From NCBI GenBank assembly GCA_046327745.1, contig JAXLXV010000020.1:1-64000 (forward strand): a stretch of DNA of 64,000 nt. Direction: 5' to 3'. A program made the position numbers and the translations under genes. Below, one piece after another: positions 23,317 to 30,072 of the stretch (its first letter is position 1; each line of letters begins with the position of its first letter). Origin of the DNA: JABAQJ01 sp046327745. GTDB lineage: Bacteria; Gemmatimonadota; Gemmatimonadetes; Gemmatimonadales; Gemmatimonadaceae. Under the pieces are notes generated by a model. That model saw nothing but the letters and a program-made list of their open reading frames with translations. It did not search any database and was not told where the DNA came from.

Positions 23317-23715
23317 CGCCTCGCGAGCAGAGAAAGCGATGCTCGTTATGGGCGGAGGGCGCGCTCATGCGTGCCCGTGGAGCGCGAGGCGCAAGCGTCG
23401 ACCCACGACGGAATGTCGCGCGTATTCATCGGTAGCGAGGTCGTGGTGATGGCGCGGGTGGCCCCTTCAAGCGCCACGGTCCAGCGCCGAGTGATTGCGG
23501 TGCGGGGCCTGGCCCGCTGCGGCGCTGGCCGATACACGTTGCTCGTGTCTACAGTCGTGCGTGATGGCGCTGCCCCCGAGCGACGGTGACGGCCAAGGCC
23601 TCGCTCCTGGTCGCGCCGTAAGCGTTTGGCCCCAGCAGGGGCGCCGTTCGGGCGGCAGAGTGGGCACGTGCGATCTCCACGGCTCCCTTTGAGCGTCGAC
23701 AGGTCAACTATGGAC
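23317..23715. other. Gene-poor region with a possible short ORF
   Basis: About 400 bp without a convincing gene. A + strand frame from ATG 23413 to 23589 (58 codons, MSRVFIGSEVVVMARVAPSS) has reasonable composition but no ribosome binding site or family. The rest is GC-rich with small palindromes (GGGCGGAGGGCGCGC near 23350). No complete attC was found. Confidence 0.35.
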
Positions 23716-23722
23716 GTTAGGC
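23716..23722 (+). repeat. attC right core
   Basis: GTTAGGC in the context CTATGGACGTTAGGC, like other sites of the array. The left core is not recognisable. Confidence 0.4.
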
Positions 23723-24012
23723 AACAAGCGTGGGACCCAGCGGCAGGAAAGTGTGACCGCCTGAGGGGGACGTGGGGTCCCTAGAGATATCCCTGTAAGC
23801 CACGGTGCATTCGCTGCATCCGCCGTATCGCGGCCCGAGCTGGAGTGCACCGATGGATTCCGTGGCTTTGCGAGTCGTCTTGCCAGCGTGGCAGTAAGTG
23901 GATGCTGCACAGCAATTTGCTGCAGCCCCCACGGATAGTAGTAGCTTGACTGTCTCAGCTGTGCTGCGTTGAAACCCCGATTGCTGAATGGGGCGAGCCA
24001 GAGGAGGTTAAT

Positions 24013-24603
24013 GTGGGACGTGGAGTGGTTCGCGGTGTCATGGCGATGTGTCTCCTGAGCACGGGGATGGCGCGGGCACAAGGTGCAACCTTGGGCATTC
24101 GCGTTGCCGCCGGGCCTCTGGCGCAGGGTTCTCCCATCACGACGGAAACGGGAGGCGCCACCGTGGTCGGGCTCGACGCGACACTCCGGCATCGCTTTGC
24201 GCTGTCGGTTGGCACCGAATTGTCGCAGGCCCGTGTGCGTTCAGATGTGACGGTGTGTTACTCGGTGAGCCCTGCAGGCGAGTGCTTCCACCGTCCACAC
24301 GACGAGCGCGTGCGAGCGCTGTTTGTCGACCTACGTTGGCAGCGGGACGAGCGACGAACCGTGATTCCGTACGTCTCCGTTGGAGCAGCGTGGCAACGGA
24401 GCGCGGCCGAGTCCAATGCGGGCGAGCGTGGCAGCTGGATCTCGCCGCAGGCGGACGTAGGCCTGGAAGTGGGCTCGCGAACTGTCGCCGTTGTCGTCGA
24501 TGCGCGGCTTCGCGAGCTCCAACGGTGGCCGCGTCTTCAAACGGATGGACAGGGCGCCCTCTTGGTGGGGCTTCGGTGGCGTTTCAAGCGCGCCGCGGCT
24601 TGA
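24013..24603 (+). CDS. Outer-membrane beta-barrel-like protein
   Basis: A 196-residue exported protein with signal peptide (MGRGVVRGVMAMCLLSTGMARAQ). The mature part alternates polar and hydrophobic residues in strands (LGIRVAAG, TVVGLDATLRHRFALSVGTEL, VIPYVSVGAAW, LEVGSRTVAVVVDARL) and ends LLVGLRWRFKRAAA. This is the look of a small eight-stranded outer-membrane barrel with a C-terminal strand closing the barrel. A Cys pair lies in one loop. GTG at 24013 is chosen for its AGAGGAGG ribosome binding site just upstream. Function unknown. Confidence 0.7.
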   Translation: MGRGVVRGVMAMCLLSTGMARAQGATLGIRVAAGPLAQGSPITTETGGATVVGLDATLRHRFALSVGTELSQARVRSDVTVCYSVSPAGECFHRPHDERVRALFVDLRWQRDERRTVIPYVSVGAAWQRSAAESNAGERGSWISPQADVGLEVGSRTVAVVVDARLRELQRWPRLQTDGQGALLVGLRWRFKRAAA

Positions 24604-24605
24604 AT

Positions 24606-24662
24606 GCATTAGCGCAAGGTGTCAGGAATTGAAACCTTGCAGGTCAATGTGAGGCGTTAGGT
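24606..24662 (+). repeat. attC-like site, 57 bp, degenerate left core
   Basis: GCATTAGC replaces the left core; the right core is GTTAGGT (24656-24662). GCAAGGT and ACCTTGC form a strong central hairpin. Confidence 0.45.
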
Positions 24663-24680
24663 AAGAGACGAGGAGCGTAC

Positions 24681-25142
24681 ATGGCGATCCACGGGCGCGT
24701 GCCGGAGTCTTTCCGACGGTGGCTGCTTTGGTTGCCACTGGCATTTCCCGCGTTGCTGAGTGCGCAGCAGGCAGACGCTCCTCGCGTGCGGTGTCGGCTG
24801 GTGCAACATTTTGCGTGTGGTCCGAACGGCTGCAACACGGTCGCGGCGGATTCGAGTCCGGTGGAGCTGGTCCTTCCTGCGTTGAGTTGGCTCCGTGAGA
24901 CGGTCGCACGAGGCCCAACGAACGTGACAATCCAGCGCTGCGTGGCTGGGCGGTGCACCGAGCAAAGCGCCCAGGTGGACGCAACGCCGCACATGCTCGC
25001 GCTGGTGAGCGCGCCGGCCGCCTACCTGCTCAAGATCTACGACGGTCCCAGCACACCGTTGTTGACGTCCGGGACCGTGGTGGAGGTCGAGACGGTGGTC
25101 CTCGGGACGCATACGCGCTACGGTCAGTGTGGTGGAGGATGA
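24681..25142 (+). CDS. Secreted Cys-rich hypothetical protein
   Basis: A 153-residue protein with a signal peptide (to about residue 28, ALLSAQQ). The mature part holds seven Cys residues, including CRLVQHFACGPNGCNT and QRCVAGRCTEQ, so it is probably an extracytoplasmic disulfide-bonded protein. The C-terminal half is beta-rich (LLKIYDGPSTPLLTSGTVVEVETVV). No family recognised. It starts 19 bp after the attC right core at 24662 with GAGGAG upstream. No attC is seen at its 3' end, only a CGCTAAC half-core around 25176. Confidence 0.65.
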   Translation: MAIHGRVPESFRRWLLWLPLAFPALLSAQQADAPRVRCRLVQHFACGPNGCNTVAADSSPVELVLPALSWLRETVARGPTNVTIQRCVAGRCTEQSAQVDATPHMLALVSAPAAYLLKIYDGPSTPLLTSGTVVEVETVVLGTHTRYGQCGGG

Positions 25143-25210
25143 CGAAGCGCGACATTTACCCGCGTGCCTCAAGACTCGCTAACACGCTAGCTCACATGAA
25201 GGCGTGAACG

Positions 25211-25663
25211 ATGCTCGGGCGACTATTCGCCACCTGCTGCTTGGCCATCGCATGTGGCGGCGCTTTGCATACGACCACCTCCGCAGATTCGCTCGCCAAG
25301 GAAGTTGAAGCTGCTCTCCCGTCTCTTCGTCGCGATACGGCCACCGTTTTCGGCCTCTCGACCGAGGGCGCATTCATTGAGGCTGACTACCAGGGGATGA
25401 CGCTCCGTCGCCTGCACTCCGAGTTTTTCGGGGAGTCGGGGCGGGCAGTCGAGAACTACTACTTCGACTCTGGACTTCGACTCGTCCTCCGAACGGAGTT
25501 CAAATACGACCGCCCTTTCTCCGGGCGAGTGACCGATTCCGTCACGGTTCGTTTCGATCTCACGGTGCCGGCGGTGTCCAGGCGGCTCGTCGACAGCCTA
25601 ACCACGAGCGCTCAAGAGTTGCTAACGTCCATGACGGCGACCGGTGAAGGCAACAGGAGATAG
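25211..25663 (+). CDS. Small lipoprotein, hypothetical
   Basis: A 150-residue predicted lipoprotein: MLGRLFATCCLAIACGG has a lipobox Cys near residue 15. The mature part is a helix-rich N-terminus (DSLAKEVEAALPSLRRDT) followed by a beta meander (FIEADYQGMTLRRLHSEFFGESGRAVENYYFDSGL, LRTEFKYDRPF). No family recognised. It lies 68 bp after the preceding gene. The following gene is on the opposite strand, so this is the last + strand unit of the array-like region. Confidence 0.6.
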   Translation: MLGRLFATCCLAIACGGALHTTTSADSLAKEVEAALPSLRRDTATVFGLSTEGAFIEADYQGMTLRRLHSEFFGESGRAVENYYFDSGLRLVLRTEFKYDRPFSGRVTDSVTVRFDLTVPAVSRRLVDSLTTSAQELLTSMTATGEGNRR

Positions 25664-25767
25664 TCTGCGCGCCCATGCGGATCTTCGGCGCTCCACGAGC
25701 GCATCGCGCAGGCTTCGCTCTGGTGGCCGGCATTCATCCGGGGCTGGAGGAGTAGCGTCTGTTCGAA

Positions 25768-26325
25768 TCACGGTCTGGTCAGGGACCACGTCACCTGAAC
25801 CGTGCCGGTGACGCCGTTGACGGAATCGGTCTCGGGTGCCGGGTAGTTGGAGCTGCCGTTCACCACCTTCTGGGCCACGGCCGATGCCCGTTGGTGATAC
25901 GTCTCGATGTCGTGGTGGCCCAGTTCGGCCGGCTGGACTGGTGAGCCCATGCCAGCGACTGACGGGCACGCGACGGTGATGCGATAGGCCATCTGGCCCG
26001 TGCTGTCGGGCTCGAACTCGACGGCCACGAGGGCTTGGCCACTCACCGTGCCGCTCTGCGTCTGCCCATTCTCGGTTTCGCGCACCGTGCCCAGGCAGTT
26101 GCCCGCGCCGTTGTTAATGGTGACGGTCACCTGCTCGTGGAATTGCGACTGGGAGCTGGAAATGGTGTTGGTCCACGAGAACTGGCCCGAATAGAGATAG
26201 GCGTAGTTGCACGACACCACCTTCATCTGGCACTGCGGCTGATTGTTCGCTCCGCCTTGAGCGCGAGTGGTGGCGGGCAGGAGGGTCACGGCCACGGCGA
26301 GCGCTAGGCGGAGGGGCAGGCGCAT
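25768..26325 (-). CDS. Secreted hypothetical protein, 185 aa
   Basis: A 185-residue protein with a signal peptide (MRLPLRLALAVAVTLLPATTRAQ). The mature part has CQMKVVSCNYAYLYSGQFSW, a Thr/Ser/Gln-rich beta region with TVTINNGAGNCLGTV, and further strands ending VQVTWSLTRP. Cys residues suggest disulfides. It looks like an extracellular beta-sandwich, but I do not recognise a family. The Met at 26325 is chosen because the signal starts there and AAGGA lies eight bases upstream. It is divergent from the next operon and convergent with the lipoprotein gene. Confidence 0.65.
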   Translation of the reverse strand: MRLPLRLALAVAVTLLPATTRAQGGANNQPQCQMKVVSCNYAYLYSGQFSWTNTISSSQSQFHEQVTVTINNGAGNCLGTVRETENGQTQSGTVSGQALVAVEFEPDSTGQMAYRITVACPSVAGMGSPVQPAELGHHDIETYHQRASAVAQKVVNGSSNYPAPETDSVNGVTGTVQVTWSLTRP

Positions 26326-26546
26326 TCCGGCGTTCCTTGCAGGAGGGTCCCGACAAGACTGCGTCCACCGCGTGCACCGGTCAACCGGCGCGTCGAGGTT
26401 GCGATGGTGTGGACCCCCGGCCACGGCCTTGTGGCCAACACTCGTCGGCGTAGCTTGGTGCGTTGCAGCGCATCGACCGCTCGGTCGGCAGGCCGCGCAC
26501 CATCCACCATGCCGCGGGCGAATCACCTGCTAGGGGAGGACGTGTC

Positions 26547-26834
26547 ATGAAGGGTCACACGGCAGCACAGACGGCGATTCGCAAGCTCGAGGAATTCTAC
26601 GTCGGACTCAAGCCGGACGAGCGAAAGGTCATCGGACTCATCGTCAGCTCTTCGCTGCAACGCGCCGCCCGCGCACAGGCGGAGCGCGAGTGGCTCAAGG
26701 AAGGAGAGTCGCTGCTGGAGCTGATCACACCGACGTTCGCGCCGAAACTCGTCGCCGAGTTAGGCACCTTCGTTGCCGGTCAGCTTGCGCCGCAAAAAGT
26801 GGGAACGGTGAAGACGAAGAAGCGATCAACCTAA
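26547..26834 (+). CDS. Small helical protein upstream of SagB-like gene
   Basis: A 95-residue, largely helical, soluble protein: a charged N-terminal helix (IRKLEEFYVGLKPDERKVIGL), a middle helix (RAQAEREWLKEGESLLELI) and a basic tail ending KTKKRST. There is no signal peptide, Cys or obvious RiPP core. A GGGGAGGACG ribosome binding site precedes ATG 26547. It is first in a tight operon with the SagB-like protein (11 bp gap) and the radical-SAM gene, so it may be a partner or substrate protein of those enzymes; this is inference. The TAA stop lies in an ACCTAAC heptamer at 26829. Confidence 0.65.
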   Translation: MKGHTAAQTAIRKLEEFYVGLKPDERKVIGLIVSSSLQRAARAQAEREWLKEGESLLELITPTFAPKLVAELGTFVAGQLAPQKVGTVKTKKRST

Positions 26835-26845
26835 CGATTGCTGCG

Positions 26846-28021
26846 GTGGATGCGTGCGTGTGTCACGCCCGGGATCGCATCGATATTGACATCGTCCTCC
26901 CGTCCGGCGTGATCGTCGCCGACTACGCGTTCGATCGACCGGTGACGATGGAACGAGAGGTCGCGCCCGTGCCGGATGAGGAGTGGCTCCTCACACCGGG
27001 CGCGACGTCGCACGTGCACGGTGACCGACTGACCATCGGATTTGACGTGCTGCCCGACGATGTGGCGTTCGACAATGGACGCGTGTCGGTTGCGAGAACG
27101 CGCCGGGCGATCGAAGTCAGGTGGAGCGAGCGCCTCCTGTTGGAGCTGATCGCTGCACTCTCGGCCGGCATATGGATCGAGCGATTGCTCCAGAAGTTTC
27201 CGAAGAGTCGTCACCAACAGGCGCACGACATCGTCGCGGACCTCATCAATTGTGGGGCGGTGGTCAAGGCACCCGGGGCGCGAGCGCAGGTCGCGCATCA
27301 ATGGTCGATGCGGGGAGCGAAGGCGCGTGGCCGGCTCACTCCGAGCGAGGTATCGGACTTCACGTTCGGTGATCGCGAAGACGTCGGTGCCAACACGATC
27401 TCGCTACCAACGCCGGGACCGCTCTCGATCGATTCGCTTTCGGCGGTGCTCAGACGCCGACGATCCGCAACGGGCTACGATTCCGCTCCCATCACACTGC
27501 ACCAACTGGCCACGCTGCTCGGCCGAGCGTGTGGAGTGACGGGCGAGCTTGTCGGAGCGGGCCAACGGCTGCCTCTCCGCGCTTATCCGTCGCCGGGCGC
27601 CCTGTATGCCGTCGATGTCATGGTGATTCCCTCGCGCGTGGAGGGATTGTCTGACGGAGTGTTCCGCTACGACCCGGTGCAGCACGCACTCGTCGAGTTG
27701 CACGAGCGACGCGTTGATCCGGCGTCGTTCTGTCTTCCGGATGTGCGCGACGTGGTGCGTGGCATTGCCGCGTTTCTGGCGTTGTCGATCTCGTTGCCTC
27801 GCGCCGCGGGCAAATACGGCGATGAGTCGTATCGCATCCTGGTTGCTGAGGCGGGGTGTATTGCGCAGAACTTGGTGCTCGTCGCGCACGCGTTAGGGTT
27901 GCGCGCCGGGCCGTTCACCGGCGTATTCGACCGGCTGGTCGACGCAGCTGTTGGCCTGGAGCCCGCGGACGCGCAGTTCGTGGTTGGCGTACTCGTTGGC
28001 CACGCCGAGGCACAGGAGTAA
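26846..28021 (+). CDS. SagB/ThcOx-type nitroreductase-fold protein
   Basis: About 391 residues. An N-terminal region with a winged-helix-like part (LLLELIAALSAGIWIERLLQKFP...DIVADLINCGAVVKA) is followed by a SagB-type flavin oxidoreductase domain. The latter has LRRRRSATGYDSAPITLHQLATLL (FMN phosphate site), LPLRAYPSPGALYAVDVMVI (the hallmark PSaGaLY), GKYGDESYRILVAEAGCIAQNLVLVAHALGL, and a C-terminal VGVLVGH. Members oxidise azolines in thiazole/oxazole peptides, but many are orphans of unknown role. No cyclodehydratase is present here. GTG 26846 is the first start after the upstream stop; GTG 26858 is an alternative. The stop overlaps the next ATG (TAATG). Confidence 0.8.
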   Translation: MDACVCHARDRIDIDIVLPSGVIVADYAFDRPVTMEREVAPVPDEEWLLTPGATSHVHGDRLTIGFDVLPDDVAFDNGRVSVARTRRAIEVRWSERLLLELIAALSAGIWIERLLQKFPKSRHQQAHDIVADLINCGAVVKAPGARAQVAHQWSMRGAKARGRLTPSEVSDFTFGDREDVGANTISLPTPGPLSIDSLSAVLRRRRSATGYDSAPITLHQLATLLGRACGVTGELVGAGQRLPLRAYPSPGALYAVDVMVIPSRVEGLSDGVFRYDPVQHALVELHERRVDPASFCLPDVRDVVRGIAAFLALSISLPRAAGKYGDESYRILVAEAGCIAQNLVLVAHALGLRAGPFTGVFDRLVDAAVGLEPADAQFVVGVLVGHAEAQE

Positions 28022-29157
28022 TGCCGCCGATCCGCGCGCTGCGCCGCGAAGAGGCAATGGTCATCGACTCGGCGACGACGACCTCGTCGGCACTCGCTGT
28101 TCCGCTCGACGACGCCAAGGTGCAGTGCGTTGCCTGCGCACACCGCTGCGTGATTGCGCCGCGCCGTCGCGGTGTGTGCAAGGTGCGCTACAACGAGAAG
28201 GGAAGGCTCCACGTGCCATGGAATTACGTGGGGAGCTTGCAGGTCAATCCCATCGAGCAGGCGCCCTTCATGCACGTGCACGCTGGTCAGGACGTGCTCA
28301 CGATCGGAATGCTCGGCTGCAACCTTCGCTGCGGCTACTGCCAGAACTGGCACCTGTCGCAGGTGATTCGCGATGCCAATGCCCCCGAAGTGCCGACGGA
28401 GATGACGGCGGAGTCGATCGTGGAGGAAGCGCTGCGTCGTGGTGTTCAGGTGATCCTGAGTTCGCTCAACGAACCACTCATCACGGCGGAATGGGCCGCC
28501 GAGGTGTTTGCCTGCGCGAAGGAAGCGGGCCTAACGACCGGGATTGTGTCGAGCGGTCACGGTACGCCCGAAGTGCTGGATTTCCTGCGACCGCATGTCG
28601 ACCTGATGAAGATCGACCTCAAGACGATGTCGCACGAGCACTATCGCACGTTAGGCGCGCACCGTGACGCCGTGCTCGAGACCATTCGAATGGCACACGA
28701 GCGGGGATTCTGGCTTGAGGTCGTGACCTTGGTGGTGCCGGGATGGAACGACGGCGACGACGAACTGCGGAGCGCGGCGCGCTACATCGCCTCGGTGTCA
28801 CCCGACATCCCGTGGACCCTCTGGAACTTCCACCGCGACTATCGCATGCACGAGCCGAACGATGCGCAGCCGGAAGACGTAGTGCGTGCCGCGACGATCG
28901 GTCGCGAGGAAGGGCTGCGATTCACCTATGCCGGCGTACAGCCGGGGCGTGTCGGAGACTTCGAGAAGACTCGGTGTCCTGGCTGCCGTACGGTGGTCGT
29001 GGATCGAATCGGATACCAACTGACTGCTTACGCGATCGACGCCGAGGGGCGATGCGAGGCGTGCGAGACGGCCATTCCCGGGCGATGGGCATCAGGTGGT
29101 GCGGTCACGGGGCCGGCCGGGCTGTGGTTTGAGCGGCGTCCCGTTCGATTCGTATGA
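28021..29157 (+). CDS. amrS: AmmeMemoRadiSam system radical SAM enzyme
   Basis: A 378-residue radical SAM protein. The 4Fe-4S motif CNLRCGYCQNW (CxxxCxxC) is near residues 99-106. It is preceded by the family-specific VQCVACAHRCVIAPRRRGVCKVR Cys cluster and the LHVPWNYVGSLQVNPIEQAP segment, and followed by SSLNEPLITAEW and MKIDLKTM. A C-terminal zinc-like CPGC...CEAC pair completes the AmrS architecture. AmrS normally occurs with AMMECR1 and Memo proteins, neither of which is seen here; the family's reaction is not established. Start ATG 28021 overlaps the stop of the SagB-like gene, so they are translationally coupled. ATG 28057 is an alternative start. Confidence 0.88.
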   Translation: MPPIRALRREEAMVIDSATTTSSALAVPLDDAKVQCVACAHRCVIAPRRRGVCKVRYNEKGRLHVPWNYVGSLQVNPIEQAPFMHVHAGQDVLTIGMLGCNLRCGYCQNWHLSQVIRDANAPEVPTEMTAESIVEEALRRGVQVILSSLNEPLITAEWAAEVFACAKEAGLTTGIVSSGHGTPEVLDFLRPHVDLMKIDLKTMSHEHYRTLGAHRDAVLETIRMAHERGFWLEVVTLVVPGWNDGDDELRSAARYIASVSPDIPWTLWNFHRDYRMHEPNDAQPEDVVRAATIGREEGLRFTYAGVQPGRVGDFEKTRCPGCRTVVVDRIGYQLTAYAIDAEGRCEACETAIPGRWASGGAVTGPAGLWFERRPVRFV

Positions 29158-29233
29158 TCTGGCAAGGTCGAGTGCCACGGTCGCGCAGGTGCGCGCGCGA
29201 TCCACGTAAGGAGCAAACAGTACCATCAACCGG

Positions 29234-30061
29234 TTGCACGTGCGTCTCCAGATAAGCGCGCCAGAAATCGCTGCTGGAGCGCTGCGTGACGCTACCGTTG
29301 CGACCGCCGCCGACGCGCTTCGCGTGGACGGCTATGTGGTGCTCGGTGGTGTGGTCGACTTGGCCGCACTGGACGCGATGAAGGCAAAACTCGACGCGGA
29401 TACCGCCGACCTGTTGTCGCGTACGAAGGAGCGGGGCGCTATTCCGGGTCACCTTTCGCAGTCTATGCCTCGCTCGCGCGCGCACATCCACCGCAGCATC
29501 GTCGCGAACGACTTCGTGATTCAGGTGACGGCGGCGGTCTTGGGTGAGGGTGTTCACAACCATTTCTACAACTGCAACACCAACCTTCCCAGAAGCAACA
29601 CTCAGCCGCTCCACCGCGACGCTGCACACCTGTGGCCGGATCCCATACACCCGATCACGTCGATCATCGTCAACATCTCGCCGATCGATGTCGACGAGAA
29701 GAACGGGGCCACCGAGCTGTGGCCGGGCACGCAGCGATTGTTAGGCTCAACACGCATTGGTCGGAGCGAAGAGAAGGCGCGGCGTGCCAGCGAGCCTCCG
29801 GTACGTGTGGTCACGCGCAAGGGTGACGCGGTGCTCCGCGACCCCAGACAGTGGCACCGCGGGGTTCCCAACCGGGGTCGCGAGGCTCGGCACATGATCG
29901 CCATGGTGCATAGTAAGTGGTTCTACGAGTCGGAGACGTGCATTCCCGTGACGCGCGATGCACTGGACGCGTTCGATCACGAGGTGCTAACTACCCGGGT
30001 CGAGCTTGTGCCTGACGACTACGACTACTTGTCCGAGGTGGTCGAGACTCGACGTTTCTAG
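29234..30061 (+). CDS. Phytanoyl-CoA dioxygenase (PhyH) family protein
   Basis: About 275 residues of the PhyH Fe(II)/2-oxoglutarate dioxygenase family. ALRVDGYVVLGGVVDLAALDAM is the usual start of the fold. Near residue 127 LHRDAAHLW supplies the HxD ligands, and WHRGVPNRGREARHMI near residue 211 supplies the distal His and the 2-oxoglutarate-binding Arg. Substrates in this family range widely and none can be named. TTG 29234 gives the full-length frame but has no close ribosome binding site (AGGAG lies 22 bases away), so the start is uncertain. It follows the radical SAM gene by 76 bp on the same strand. Confidence 0.8.
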   Translation: MHVRLQISAPEIAAGALRDATVATAADALRVDGYVVLGGVVDLAALDAMKAKLDADTADLLSRTKERGAIPGHLSQSMPRSRAHIHRSIVANDFVIQVTAAVLGEGVHNHFYNCNTNLPRSNTQPLHRDAAHLWPDPIHPITSIIVNISPIDVDEKNGATELWPGTQRLLGSTRIGRSEEKARRASEPPVRVVTRKGDAVLRDPRQWHRGVPNRGREARHMIAMVHSKWFYESETCIPVTRDALDAFDHEVLTTRVELVPDDYDYLSEVVETRRF

Positions 30062-30072
30062 GAGGAGGCACG

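Larger units (their letters stand above)
21056..24662 (+). mobile_element. Integron cassette array, second segment
   Basis: GTTRRRY right cores at 21056, 21639, 22539, 22585, 23716 and 24656 again lie between short + strand genes. These sites are shorter and their left cores are mostly degenerate, so this segment looks older or more decayed than the one at 1-12440. Cargo: a zinc-ribbon membrane protein, a GNAT acetyltransferase, a PaiB-like protein and an outer-membrane-like protein. The 8.6 kb of conventional genes between the two segments is either an insertion into the array or marks two neighbouring arrays. Confidence 0.5.

Noticed and set aside
23371..23589. 72-codon open frame starting with GTG
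   Set aside because: No ribosome binding site, domain or signal peptide; only the part from 23413 has plausible composition, so it is mentioned only as a possible short ORF.
1..26500. Insertion sequences, transposases or an integron integrase
   Set aside because: None of the translated frames shows a DDE, HUH or tyrosine-recombinase signature.
26829..26835. ACCTAAC at the stop of the small helical gene as an attC left core
   Set aside because: No right core follows; the next gene starts 11 bp later in a conserved-looking operon, so the heptamer is more likely another copy of the genome-wide motif.
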